Source: Pseudidiomarina salinarum
GTDB taxonomy: Bacteria > Pseudomonadota > Gammaproteobacteria > Enterobacterales > Alteromonadaceae
DNA: 64,000 bases
Direction: 5' to 3'
Assembly (NCBI RefSeq): GCF_000753715.1
Contig: NZ_JPER01000001.1
Location: 620,001-684,000, forward strand
The notes beneath the pieces are model-generated. The model did no database searches and was not told where the DNA came from. It saw only the letters and a program-made list of their open reading frames with translations. Positions 47,134-55,713 of this stretch are shown in pieces. The position numbers were made by a program, and so were the translations under genes. Each line of letters starts with the position of its first letter. Positions within the stretch are counted from its first letter, which is position 1.

Positions 47134-48105
47134 ATGTATGGAATTTTTGCAGTTAATGGCAAGCCCCAGCGCCAAACCATTGAGCTCGACAGCCCGGGCG
47201 CTCATGATGTGATCATTGAGGTTGCCTTTGCCGGAATGAACCGTGCCGACCTGGTGCAGCTGGGCGGCCATTATCCGCCACCGCCGGGCGCTTCAGAGGT
47301 ACTGGGGCTGGAAGTCAGCGGCCGGGTGACAGCCACCGGCAGTGCCGTCAGCCGTATTAAGGTTGATGATGAAGTTTGCGCTTTGCTTAGTGGTGGCGGC
47401 TATGCCAGCCATGTGCTGGTGCCTGAAGGCCAGGTGAATCCGCTTCCAGACGGCATGACATTAAGCGATGCCGCGGGTATCTGTGAGGTGTTTGCCACAG
47501 CCTGGTTTAATCTCTATATGCTGGCCAAGCTGGCGACCGCGGAACGCCTGTTACTGCACGCCGGCGCCAGCAGTGTCGGCCAGGCGGCGCTGCAGCTGGC
47601 AGCAATAACCGGCAATCCGGTCTTTGTTACTGCTGGCTCGGACAGCAAACTGGAACTCTGTAAGCAACTGGGCGCTGCAGCGGGATGGAACCGGCATCAG
47701 GGTAGTTTTGTGGATGCTGTGCGCGACTGGGGCGGTGCTGACGTTATTCTTGATCCGGTTGGCGGCGAGTATATTGGCTGGGACCAGCAAGTTTTGCGGG
47801 ACGACGGCCGGCTTATACTCATCGGGCTGATGGGCGGGCGCGAAGCGCAGCTTGACCTTGGCCGGATGCTGATGAAGCGGCAGCGCATTCAGGGCAGTAC
47901 CCTGCGCAGCCAGTCGGTAGCGGCGAAATCAGAGATTATGGCTCAGCTAAGACAACATCTGTGGCCACATTTCGCCAGCGGGCGGCTCACCGCGACTATA
48001 GATAAAGTGATGAGTATCGACGAAATTGAAAGCGGGTTTGAGCTAATGCGAAAAAACGCTACGCAGGGAAAGATTATTCTGGAGATTCAGGCAGCAGAAG
48101 CCTGA
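47134..48105 (+). CDS. NADPH:quinone oxidoreductase, zinc-free medium-chain dehydrogenase (PIG3/QOR-like)
   Basis: From ATG 47134 it has 323 residues; CCGGAG lies eight bases upstream and rules out TTG 47116. The N-terminal GroES-like domain reads MNRADLVQLGGHYPPPPGASEVLGLEVSG, seen as NRADLVQLGGHYPPPPG, which is the PIG3/TP53I3 branch. HAGASSVGQAALQLA near residue 144 binds NADPH. No structural or catalytic zinc cysteines are seen. It probably reduces quinones or enones and is the third gene of the unit. Its stop lies in a hairpin just before tRNA-Tyr. Confidence 0.88.
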   Translation: MYGIFAVNGKPQRQTIELDSPGAHDVIIEVAFAGMNRADLVQLGGHYPPPPGASEVLGLEVSGRVTATGSAVSRIKVDDEVCALLSGGGYASHVLVPEGQVNPLPDGMTLSDAAGICEVFATAWFNLYMLAKLATAERLLLHAGASSVGQAALQLAAITGNPVFVTAGSDSKLELCKQLGAAAGWNRHQGSFVDAVRDWGGADVILDPVGGEYIGWDQQVLRDDGRLILIGLMGGREAQLDLGRMLMKRQRIQGSTLRSQSVAAKSEIMAQLRQHLWPHFASGRLTATIDKVMSIDEIESGFELMRKNATQGKIILEIQAAEA

Positions 48106-48110
48106 AAAAA

Positions 48111-48195
48111 TGGTGGAGGGGGCAGGATTCGAACCTGCGAAGGCTGAGCCGTCAGATTTACAGTCTGATCCCTTTGACCGCTCGGGAACCCCTCC
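48111..48195 (-). tRNA. tRNA-Tyr (anticodon GTA)
   Basis: The minus strand reads GGAGGGGTTCCCGAGCGGTC at the 5' end, has GTA in ACTGTAAAT as the anticodon loop, a long variable arm, GGTTCGAATCC as T-arm, and ends with CCCCCTCCACCA, so CCA is encoded. The acceptor stem GGAGGGG/CCCCTCC pairs fully. Its length of 85 fits a class II tyrosine tRNA. Confidence 0.97.
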
Positions 48196-48210
48196 GACTG
48201 AAGAGGGCGC

Positions 48211-48238
48211 ATAATAGCAGATTGAGTCGATCTGTAAA
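48211..48238 (-). promoter_or_regulatory. tRNA-Tyr promoter
   Basis: On the minus strand TTTACA (48238-48233) and TATTAT (48216-48211) are spaced 16 bases, followed by the GC-rich discriminator GCGCCC, common in stable-RNA promoters under stringent control. It overlaps the xerD promoter. Confidence 0.65.
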
Positions 48239-48250
48239 CCCCGATATGAT
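48222..48250 (+). promoter_or_regulatory. xerD promoter
   Basis: TTGAGT (48222-48227) and TATGAT (48245-48250) are spaced 17 bases; the predicted start is about 25 bases before the xerD ATG. Its -35 box lies in the spacer of the divergent tRNA-Tyr promoter. Confidence 0.6.
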
Positions 48251-48282
48251 GATATCCGTACGCTTACCCAGCAGAGAATGCC

Positions 48283-49191
48283 ATGGCGACAGTTGTTAGT
48301 GCTGAAATTGATGAAATTATAAGCGGTTTTCTTGATCGCCTGTGGCTGAAGCAGGGCGTTAGCAAAAATACCAGCGCCGCCTACCAGAATGACTTGCGTA
48401 GCTTCCAGGATTACCTGACCCGGCAGAAAAGCAGTGATCTGCTAGCTGTTACTGCCGGCGACCTGGAAGATTACCTGTTATGGCGCCGCCAGCAAGGTCT
48501 GTCGCCCCGCAGCACGGCACGGGCGCTCAGCGCACTGAAGAAGTTCTATCAATACGCGCGCACTGAAAATCTTTGTGCAAGCGATCCGACGGCCCGGTTA
48601 CTAAGGCCAAAACAACCGCAGGCCATCCCCCATTCATTATCGGAGTCCGAAGTGAATGCGTTACTGGAAGCGCCCGATACAGAAGATCCTATCCATCTGC
48701 GGGATCGCGCTATGCTTGAGGTTCTTTATGCGACCGGGCTGCGCGTTACCGAGCTGGTACACCTGACCATGAGTCAGGTTTCACTGCAGCAAGAACTGGT
48801 CAGGGTAGTGGGCAAGGGCAACAAAGAACGGCTGGTGCCGCTTGGCGAAGAAGCCATGGACTGGCTGCAGCGCTATCTGCGCGAAGCCCGGCGCGCGATC
48901 CACCAACAGCCCGGCGACTGGGTATTCGTAACCCGGCGGGGTGGGCCGTTAACCCGTCAGGCATTCTGGCACCGCATCAAGTTCTACGCCGGCCAGGCGG
49001 ATATCCGTTCGCACTTGTCGCCTCATACCCTGCGGCATGCGTTTGCGACCCATCTGTTAAACCATGGCGCTGATTTACGGGTGCTGCAGATGTTGCTGGG
49101 GCACAGCGATTTATCGACAACACAAATATACACTCACGTGGCCAGAGAGCGCCTGCAGCAGTTGCATGCGACTCACCATCCACGGGCTTAA
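48283..49191 (+). CDS. xerD: Tyrosine recombinase XerD
   Basis: XerD, with XerC, resolves chromosome dimers at dif under FtsK control. It has 302 residues. The N-terminal SAM-like core-binding domain runs to about residue 105. The catalytic set is complete: Arg154 (TGLRVTEL), Lys178 (GKGNKERL), His248 and Arg251 (HTLRHAFATHLL), His274 (LGHSDLSTTQ) and nucleophile Tyr283 (QIYTH). The order xerD-dsbC-recJ-prfB-lysS is that of E. coli, so this is housekeeping XerD, not an integrase. Confidence 0.95.
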   Translation: MATVVSAEIDEIISGFLDRLWLKQGVSKNTSAAYQNDLRSFQDYLTRQKSSDLLAVTAGDLEDYLLWRRQQGLSPRSTARALSALKKFYQYARTENLCASDPTARLLRPKQPQAIPHSLSESEVNALLEAPDTEDPIHLRDRAMLEVLYATGLRVTELVHLTMSQVSLQQELVRVVGKGNKERLVPLGEEAMDWLQRYLREARRAIHQQPGDWVFVTRRGGPLTRQAFWHRIKFYAGQADIRSHLSPHTLRHAFATHLLNHGADLRVLQMLLGHSDLSTTQIYTHVARERLQQLHATHHPRA

Positions 49192-49269
49192 ATTGCAATT
49201 CGCGGGCCATCAGAGTAACGTTATGCGCTGCGAATTAACCATCAACCTGTATGAGTTGTGAAATTAACC

Positions 49270-49992
49270 ATGAAAAATTCCTTACTAAGTTTACTTGTCG
49301 TAGGTTTAATGGCCTGCAGCCCGCAGGGCGATGCGCAGGACGCCAAAACACCGGCAACAGATATTGATACTACGCACCTGGAGCGTATGGGCTTCAGCAT
49401 CGAACAGATAAGCCCGTCTTCGGTTGATGGTTTATATGAAGTGATTACCAACGAAGGGCTGATTTACGTCGCTGACGGCGGTAAAAAGCTTGTTAGTGGT
49501 CGTATCTACGACATCACCGGCGCCCAGCCAGAGAATTTAAGTGAACAGCGGCTACAGGCGATGCGGCTTAATGATCTGGAACAGGTGAAGGACAGCGTGA
49601 TTGAATTCACGGCACCGGATGAAGAACATGTGATCTGGGTATTTACCGATCCAACCTGTGGCTACTGCCGGCAGTTGCACGAAAATCGCGCGAATTATCT
49701 CGCTGAAGGCATTACCATTCGCTATCTTGGCTGGCCGCGTACGGGTTTACAGGGTACTGCGTTTAACCAGTTACAGCAGGTCTGGTGTGCGGCAGATCCA
49801 GCAACCGCTATGACGGCAGTGAAGCAAGACCAGCCCGTGCGTTCAGGTGCATGCGATGATCCTGTGGCCGAACACTTTGCCTTAGGTAAAAAGTTTGGTG
49901 TGCGAGGAACCCCGGCAATAGTGCTGGAGTCGGGTCGTTTATTGCCGGGTTTACTGCCTCCGCAAAAGTTACTTGAGGAAATCGAGAAGTAA
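49270..49992 (+). CDS. dsbC: Thiol:disulphide isomerase DsbC, with lipoprotein-like N-terminus
   Basis: DsbC shuffles wrong disulphides in periplasmic proteins and is kept reduced by DsbD. From ATG 49270 it has 240 residues. The active site is FTDPTCGYCRQLH (Cys130 and Cys133), the cis-proline motif is RGTPAIVLE, and a second disulphide pair (WCAADP and GACDD) is present. The N-terminal dimerisation domain spans about residues 35-90. The signal peptide ends LLVVGLMAC-SPQ, which reads as a lipobox with Cys16, so the protein may be a lipoprotein, unlike E. coli DsbC. The start GTG 49258 is rejected because ATG 49270 gives a normal signal peptide. Confidence 0.9.
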   Translation: MKNSLLSLLVVGLMACSPQGDAQDAKTPATDIDTTHLERMGFSIEQISPSSVDGLYEVITNEGLIYVADGGKKLVSGRIYDITGAQPENLSEQRLQAMRLNDLEQVKDSVIEFTAPDEEHVIWVFTDPTCGYCRQLHENRANYLAEGITIRYLGWPRTGLQGTAFNQLQQVWCAADPATAMTAVKQDQPVRSGACDDPVAEHFALGKKFGVRGTPAIVLESGRLLPGLLPPQKLLEEIEK

Positions 49993-49998
49993 GCAGCG

Positions 49999-51711
49999 AT
50001 GGCATCTGTAACTATTCAGCGCTATCCCGCGGCGGATATTTCGGCGTTACCGGATGACATTCCGGTAGTACTCAGACAAATACTCGCCCGCAGGGGCATC
50101 AAAGCGCCGTCACAGTTAGATCTGTCAACCCGCGGCCTGCCGCACTTCAACACGCTGAAACACGTGCAGCGGGCTGCTGAGCGCATTGCTACGGCACTTA
50201 ACGAGCAGCAGCGGATCTGTATTTGCGGAGATTTCGATGCCGATGGCGCGACCTCGACCGCGCTAATGGTTTCTGTATTGCAGGCGATGGGCGCACAACA
50301 CATCGGCTATATAGTTCCGAACCGGTTCGCGGATGGTTATGGCTTGTCGCCTTCGGTGGTGGAACAAGCCCGCCAGCAAGGTGCCGAACTTATCATTACC
50401 GTCGATAGTGGCATTTCATGCCATGCCGGGGTGCAAGCCGCAACAGCCGCCGGTATTGACGTGGTTATTACCGATCATCACCTGGCTGGTGCTGAACTGC
50501 CCGCCGCCTTTGCGATCGTCAACCCCAACCAACCTGACTGTCAGTTCCCCGGTAAATCCATTGCCGGGGTTGGCGTAGCCTTTTATGTGTTACTGGCGCT
50601 ACGGCAGCATTTGCGTGACGCCGGACAGGCAACGCCCAACCTGGCCGACTGGCTGGATCTGGTGGCGCTGGGAACAGTGGCTGACGTGGTTAAGCTGGAT
50701 GGAGTGAACCGGATTCTGGTGCAGCAGGGGTTACAGCGGATTAGGGCGGGTCATTGTCGCCCCGGTATACAGGCTTTGCTGGAAGTGGCCGGGCGCGATC
50801 CCGCGAGCCTGCAGGCCGCTGATCTGGGGTTTGCCGTGGCACCGCGGATTAATGCGGCCGGGCGGCTTGATGATATGGGTGCCGGTATCGAATGCTTGCT
50901 GACAACTGATTTAGAGCAAGCTCGCATGATGGCACAGCAACTGGATCAGCTGAATAAAGACCGTCGCCATATTGAAACTGAAATGCGGGAAGAAGCCGAG
51001 GTCTATGTCAGTGGCCTGACCGATGATGCCGAGCAGTTGCCGCCCATTCTGGTACTGCATCAGTCCGGCTGGCATCAGGGCGTGGTGGGTATTGTTGCCG
51101 GCAGAGTAAAGGAACAATGCCATCGGCCGGTAATTGCCTTCGCCGAAGCCGAACCCGGCTGGTTGAAGGGTTCTGCGCGATCAATACCTGGTCTGCATAT
51201 CCGTGATTTACTGGAACGTGTGCATACCTTGCACCCGCAGCTGGTTGAGCGTTTTGGCGGGCATGCGATGGCGGCCGGCCTGACTTTGCGCAGCGAGCTG
51301 CTAACCGAGTTTCGGACCGCGGTAACCGCCATCGCCGAAAGCTGGCTGGAACCTGAGCAATTAACCCGCACTTTGTGGTCAGATGGTGAGCTCGATGCCG
51401 GGGGCTTTACCGAGCCATTTGTAAGGCAAATAGAAAGTTACGGCCCCTGGGGCCAGGGCTTCAGCGAGCCATTATTTGATGGTGAATTTACTGTGGTGAG
51501 TCAGCGCTTAGTTGGTGAACGTCACCTGAAACTGGTATTGCAGGGGCCGCAGCGGGTCACTGTCGACGCCATTGCTTTCAATATAGATACGACGGTATGG
51601 CCGGATCCCAGGGTACGGCAGATCCACGCTTTGTATAAACCACAGTTAAATCACTTCCGCGGCCGCACATCAGTGCAGCTGCAGCTAGAGCATTTTACTG
51701 CTTTGCGATAG
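49999..51711 (+). CDS. recJ: Single-stranded-DNA-specific exonuclease RecJ
   Basis: RecJ degrades single-stranded DNA 5' to 3' in recombination and mismatch repair. The 570-residue protein has the DHH phosphoesterase motifs: CGDFDADGATSTAL near residue 75, VITDHHLAG near 155 and GTVADVVKLDG near 223. A DHHA1 domain with RFGGHAMAAGLT lies near residue 420, and an OB fold is at the C-terminus. It lies six bases after dsbC and 46 before prfB. Confidence 0.96.
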   Translation: MASVTIQRYPAADISALPDDIPVVLRQILARRGIKAPSQLDLSTRGLPHFNTLKHVQRAAERIATALNEQQRICICGDFDADGATSTALMVSVLQAMGAQHIGYIVPNRFADGYGLSPSVVEQARQQGAELIITVDSGISCHAGVQAATAAGIDVVITDHHLAGAELPAAFAIVNPNQPDCQFPGKSIAGVGVAFYVLLALRQHLRDAGQATPNLADWLDLVALGTVADVVKLDGVNRILVQQGLQRIRAGHCRPGIQALLEVAGRDPASLQAADLGFAVAPRINAAGRLDDMGAGIECLLTTDLEQARMMAQQLDQLNKDRRHIETEMREEAEVYVSGLTDDAEQLPPILVLHQSGWHQGVVGIVAGRVKEQCHRPVIAFAEAEPGWLKGSARSIPGLHIRDLLERVHTLHPQLVERFGGHAMAAGLTLRSELLTEFRTAVTAIAESWLEPEQLTRTLWSDGELDAGGFTEPFVRQIESYGPWGQGFSEPLFDGEFTVVSQRLVGERHLKLVLQGPQRVTVDAIAFNIDTTVWPDPRVRQIHALYKPQLNHFRGRTSVQLQLEHFTALR

Positions 51712-51757
51712 AATACACGCCTTTTTCCGAATTCAGCGAGTTGTGAGCAAAAACTAT

Positions 51758-52856
51758 ATGTTTGAAACCAATGCGACTTACGTAGCAATTAAAGAAATGC
51801 GCGCCCGCAGCGAAGCGCTTCGGGGGTATCTTTGACTACGCTAACAAGGTTGAGCGCTTAGAAGAAGTAACCCGCGAACTCGAGGATCCAAAAATCTGGG
51901 AAAATCAGGAGCGCGCTCAGTCGCTGGGTAAAGAGCGGGCGGCGCTCGAACAAGTTGTTGAAACTCTTAGTAATCTACAGCAAGGGCTGGAAGATGTTGA
52001 GGGTCTGGTTGATCTCGCAGTAGAAGCGGAAGACGAGGAAACCTATCAGGAGGCGGTCGCCGAGCTTGAGCAACTGGAAGGACAGCTGGCAAACCTTGAG
52101 TTTCGCCGCATGTTTTCCGGTGATATGGATAAGTCCGATTGCTACCTTGATGTTCAGTCCGGCTCGGGCGGCACTGAAGCCCAGGACTGGGCTAATATAC
52201 TGCTGCGTATGTATTTACGTTGGGCAGAAGCTCATGATTTTAAGACAGAGATTACCGAATTATCTGAAGGTGAAGTGGCCGGCATTAAATCGGTAACGGT
52301 GCGAATCCAGGGTGACTATGCTTATGGCTGGTTACGTACAGAGACCGGGGTACACCGACTGGTTCGTAAATCGCCATTTGATTCAGGCAACCGCCGGCAC
52401 ACGTCGTTTGCTTCGGTGTTTGTTTATCCGGAAATTGACGACTCAATTGACATTGAAATCAATCCGGCGGATTTGCGGGTCGACACGTACAGGGCGTCGG
52501 GAGCGGGCGGTCAGCACGTTAACCGGACTGATTCAGCAATACGTATTACCCATGAGCCTTCAGGCATTGTCGTGCAGTGTCAGAGTGACCGTTCCCAGCA
52601 TAAGAACCGCGATGCGGCCATGAAACAGTTACGCGCTAAGCTTTACGAAATGGAATTGCAGAAGCAACTGGCGGAGAAACAGGCGCTGGAAGACTCAAAG
52701 TCGGACATCGGCTGGGGCAGCCAGATCCGCTCTTATGTACTGGACGATGCCCGAATCAAAGACCTTCGCACCGGCATTGAAAACCGTAATACCCAGGCGG
52801 TATTAGATGGTGCTCTGGATCCCTTTATTGAAGCGAGCCTGAAATCAGGCCTGTAA
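51758..52856 (+). CDS. prfB: Peptide chain release factor 2, made by programmed +1 frameshift
   Basis: RF2 ends translation at UGA and UAA. The first 25 codons ([14 protein letters not shown] then [10 protein letters not shown]) run into an in-frame UGA at 51833-51835; a +1 shift at CTT continues with [12 protein letters not shown] in the other frame to 52856. The complete product has about 365 residues. The stop-recognition tripeptide SPF (VRKSPFDSG) and the GGQ motif ([13 protein letters not shown]) are present. RF2 itself regulates its own synthesis through the shift. recJ is upstream and lysS is 18 bases downstream. Confidence 0.97.
51818..51836 (+). promoter_or_regulatory. prfB programmed +1 frameshift site
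   Basis: CTT CGG GGG TAT CTT TGA C is seen, with the Shine-Dalgarno-like CGGGGG (51821-51826) three bases before the slip codon CTT (51830-51832) and the UGA at 51833. Only one base differs from the E. coli AGGGGG element. At low RF2, UGA is read slowly and the ribosome slips forward by one base. Confidence 0.95.
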
Positions 52857-52874
52857 AACCTATAGGAAGCAGAA

Positions 52875-54392
52875 ATGAACGATAAAACGCATGGCTCTGA
52901 GCTGGATGTAAACGAACAAATCGCTCAGCGTAAAGCCAAGCTTGCTGCGCTCCGTGAACAGGGCGTTGCCTTCCCCAATGACTTTCGCCGTGACAGCCTG
53001 GCGGCTAACCTGCATCAGCAATATGATGGGGTCGAAAAAGAAGCGCTAGCGGGTCAGGGCATCCGGGTTAAGGTAGCAGGGCGCATGATGACCCGCCGGA
53101 TCATGGGTAAAGCGAGTTTTGCGACCTTACAGGATATGTCAGGCCAGATTCAAATCTATGCGGCGCGCGACAATCTGCCGGAAGGTTTTTATAACCAGGA
53201 ATTTAAAAAATGGGATCTTGGCGACATCATCGGCGCTGAAGGAACATTATTTATTACCGGCACCGGTGAATTGAGCATCCAGGTTGATGATCTTCGGTTA
53301 CTGACCAAAGCGTTACGGCCATTACCGGATAAATTTCACGGCCTGGCTGATCAGGAAATCCGTTACCGGCAGCGCTATCTCGACTTAATTACCAATGAAG
53401 AGTCGCGTAAAACCTTTATTATCCGCTCTAAAGTGGTCGACTATATTCGTCGTTACCTGGCAGCAAGAGAGTTTCTGGAAGTTGAAACGCCGATGATGCA
53501 GACCATTCCGGGCGGTGCTGCAGCGCGTCCTTTTGTGACCCATCATAATGCCCTGGATATGCAATTGTACCTGCGTATAGCTCCCGAGCTTTATCTGAAG
53601 CGGCTGGTTGTCGGTGGCTTTGAGAAAGTCTTTGAAGTAAACCGGAACTTCCGTAATGAAGGCCTTTCAACACGGCATAATCCTGAATTCACTATGCTGG
53701 AGTTTTACTGGGCTTATGCTGACTATCAGGATCTGATGAATCTGACTGAAGATATGCTGCGCGGCATGACCACTGAAATACTGGGTTCAGCCCAATTTGA
53801 AAGTGAAGGCGTTCAGTATGATTTCGGTAAGCCATTTACCCGGATGACAGTACTTGAAGCCATTTTCACCCATCTGCCCGAAGCGACCGCTGAGCAGTTA
53901 TCTGATCTGGAATCCGCGACGGCACTGGCTGGTAAATTGGGTATTCATATTAAGAGCATCTGGGGCTTAGGTAAGGTTCAGATCGAGATCTTTGAAGCGG
54001 TAGCGGAAGATAAACTGATTCAGCCAACCTTTATTACCGCCTATCCGGCAGAAGTATCGCCGCTGGCTCGCCGTAATGATGACGATCCTTTCGTAACTGA
54101 CCGCTTTGAGTTCTTTGTCGGCGGCCGCGAACTGGCTAATGGCTTCTCCGAGCTGAATGACGCCGAAGATCAGGCTCAGCGCTTCAAGGATCAGGTCGAG
54201 CAGAAAGAAGCCGGTGATGATGAGGCGATGTTTTATGACGAAGACTACATCACGGCGCTGGAACATGGCCTGCCACCGACCGCCGGTGAAGGTATAGGAA
54301 TTGACCGGCTGGTGATGTTACTGACGGATTCTCCGACTATCCGTGATGTGTTGCTGTTCCCTCATATGCGGCCTAAAAAAGCAGGTCTTTAA
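52875..54392 (+). CDS. lysS: Lysyl-tRNA synthetase, class II
   Basis: LysS charges tRNA-Lys. It has 505 residues. The N-terminal OB-fold anticodon-binding domain is at about residues 60-170. Class II motifs are [21 protein letters not shown] (motif 1; seen as [10 protein letters not shown] near residue 200), [12 protein letters not shown] with motif 2 (RNFRNEG, near 255), and [13 protein letters not shown] (motif 3, near 470). It follows prfB as in E. coli and many relatives, and is convergent to the PLP enzyme gene. Confidence 0.97.
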   Translation: MNDKTHGSELDVNEQIAQRKAKLAALREQGVAFPNDFRRDSLAANLHQQYDGVEKEALAGQGIRVKVAGRMMTRRIMGKASFATLQDMSGQIQIYAARDNLPEGFYNQEFKKWDLGDIIGAEGTLFITGTGELSIQVDDLRLLTKALRPLPDKFHGLADQEIRYRQRYLDLITNEESRKTFIIRSKVVDYIRRYLAAREFLEVETPMMQTIPGGAAARPFVTHHNALDMQLYLRIAPELYLKRLVVGGFEKVFEVNRNFRNEGLSTRHNPEFTMLEFYWAYADYQDLMNLTEDMLRGMTTEILGSAQFESEGVQYDFGKPFTRMTVLEAIFTHLPEATAEQLSDLESATALAGKLGIHIKSIWGLGKVQIEIFEAVAEDKLIQPTFITAYPAEVSPLARRNDDDPFVTDRFEFFVGGRELANGFSELNDAEDQAQRFKDQVEQKEAGDDEAMFYDEDYITALEHGLPPTAGEGIGIDRLVMLLTDSPTIRDVLLFPHMRPKKAGL

Positions 54393-54394
54393 CC

Positions 54395-54411
54395 AAACCA
54401 CTGGCTGGTTT
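54395..54411. terminator. Weak bidirectional hairpin between lysS and the PLP enzyme gene
   Basis: AAACCA (54395-54400) pairs with TGGTTT (54406-54411) around a CTGGC loop in a convergent gap of only 17 bases. No long T-run follows either way, so strength as a terminator is doubtful. Confidence 0.35.
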
Positions 54412-55561
54412 ACTGCTCAGGCATCGCCTGCAGTAAATCAGCCAGTAACTCGTCCTGATCTTCGATGCCCACTGAAAGACGCAGCAGATCAGCCGGGCAA
54501 GGGCTGCCCGGTCCTTCGACGCTGGCCCGATGCTCGATTAAACTCTCTACGCCACCAAGCGAAGTGGCACGCTTCCAGAGCCGGGTATGGGCAGCGACAT
54601 GAATTGCTGCTGCTTCACCTCCTGCTACACGCACCGACAACATGCCGCCGAACCCGCCTTGCATCTGCTGGCAGGCGATTTCATGGCCGGAAAAAGATTT
54701 CAGGCCCGGGTACAAAACTTCGGCAATGGCCGGATGCTGTTCCAGTTGTCTGGCCAGGAACATCGCTGTATTGCAGCTTTCGCGTACCCGCAGGTGTAGC
54801 GTACGCATGCCGCGCAGTAACTGCGCCGCGTCATGTGGACCGGGCACGGCTCCGCCTTGCGCCCGAACCGTGCGGATTCGTTGCCAGTAGGCATCATCGC
54901 GCGCGCCAATCAAGGCGCCGGCAATGACATCAGAATGGCCATTTAAGTATTTGGTACAGGAATGCATAACCACGTCGGCGCCCAGCGCCAGTGGCTGGGT
55001 TAATAGCGGCGTTGCACAGGTTGAATCGACGGCTACCTGAGCGCCAGCCTCGTGGGCCAGGGTGCTGATGGCAGCGATATCGCTAATAGTCCATAGCGGA
55101 TTGCCCGGGGTTTCGAGCCATACCAGCTTAGTGCGGCCCGGCTGCAGGTGGCGCTTAACGGCGTCAATATCTGTCATGTCGATCAGCTCGATCTTTAGAC
55201 CCCAACTGGTGGCAAAGTTGAGCAGCCAGTTGCGTAATGACCAGTACATCACTTTCGGCGCCAGCACATGATCGCCGGGAGAGAGGGCCAGGAATACAGC
55301 GGTGGCAGCGGCCATACCCGAGCCAAACAACAGCGCCTCATGACCCTGTTCGAGTTCACACAGCAGCGCTTCAACTGGCTTATAAGTTGGATTGTCAGCG
55401 CGGGAATAGATGTTACCGCTTGGGTAACTATTATCTTTACCCCGAATATAAGTGGTTGCCACATGGATTGGCAGCACCACCCCCTGGGTTTCCTGATCAA
55501 TTTTCCCCAGGGCCTGAGCAAGGGCGGTTTTAGGGGAATATCCGTATTTTTTATGCGCCAT
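54410..55561 (-). CDS. PLP-dependent trans-sulphuration enzyme (cystathionine beta-lyase/gamma-synthase family)
   Basis: From ATG 55561 (MAHKKYGYSP) it has about 383 residues. SGMAAATAVFLAL near residue 83 and DSTCATPLLTQPLALGADVVMHSCTKYLNGHSD, seen as DSTCATPLLTQP then SCTKYLNGHSDV, hold the PLP-binding lysine (near 200). It may act as cystathionine beta-lyase (MetC), gamma-synthase or gamma-lyase; the family motifs do not separate these, and there is no methionine-gene neighbour. An upstream ATG at 55594 is possible. The gene is alone on the minus strand, after slyD. Confidence 0.8.
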   Translation of the reverse strand: MAHKKYGYSPKTALAQALGKIDQETQGVVLPIHVATTYIRGKDNSYPSGNIYSRADNPTYKPVEALLCELEQGHEALLFGSGMAAATAVFLALSPGDHVLAPKVMYWSLRNWLLNFATSWGLKIELIDMTDIDAVKRHLQPGRTKLVWLETPGNPLWTISDIAAISTLAHEAGAQVAVDSTCATPLLTQPLALGADVVMHSCTKYLNGHSDVIAGALIGARDDAYWQRIRTVRAQGGAVPGPHDAAQLLRGMRTLHLRVRESCNTAMFLARQLEQHPAIAEVLYPGLKSFSGHEIACQQMQGGFGGMLSVRVAGGEAAAIHVAAHTRLWKRATSLGGVESLIEHRASVEGPGSPCPADLLRLSVGIEDQDELLADLLQAMPEQ

Positions 55562-55620
55562 CGAATGTCCGTTAATCAGCCAGTTAGGAGACATTCAAGA
55601 TAGCACAGCGGGTACTTTAC

Positions 55621-55645
55621 CCGCCAGTGGCAGCTTGACTGGCGG
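55621..55645. other. Perfect hairpin between slyD and the PLP enzyme gene
   Basis: CCGCCAGT (55621-55628) pairs perfectly with ACTGGCGG (55638-55645) around a nine-base loop. It lies just beyond the slyD terminator, so it could be a second terminator arm or part of the leader of the next gene. Confidence 0.45.
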
Positions 55646-55650
55646 CCATA

Positions 55651-55679
55651 AAAAAACCGCAGCCGGGGCTACGGTTTTT
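55651..55679 (-). terminator. Intrinsic terminator of slyD
   Basis: On the minus strand the stem AAAAACCG/CGGTTTTT (55652-55659 with 55672-55679) with an inner GCC/GGC part is followed by a U-run (55656-55651 on the complement). The plus strand is also able to form it. Confidence 0.8.
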
Positions 55680-55713
55680 CAGTTCCTGATCAAGCAGTTT
55701 GATCAGCAGGCAG

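Noticed and set aside
48086-48106. 7-bp hairpin around the quinone reductase stop, considered as a terminator of tRNA-Tyr or of the operon
   Set aside because: On the plus strand no T-run follows; on the minus strand the T-run comes before the stem, so neither direction fits an intrinsic terminator.
48283-49191. Tyrosine recombinase next to a tRNA, considered as an integrase of a mobile element
   Set aside because: Its sequence and the following dsbC-recJ-prfB-lysS order identify housekeeping XerD, and there is no attachment-site duplication of the tRNA 3' end that I can see.
55237-55603. Overlapping plus-strand frames opposite the PLP enzyme gene
   Set aside because: They run antisense to the conserved PLP domain and have no start signals or known motifs.
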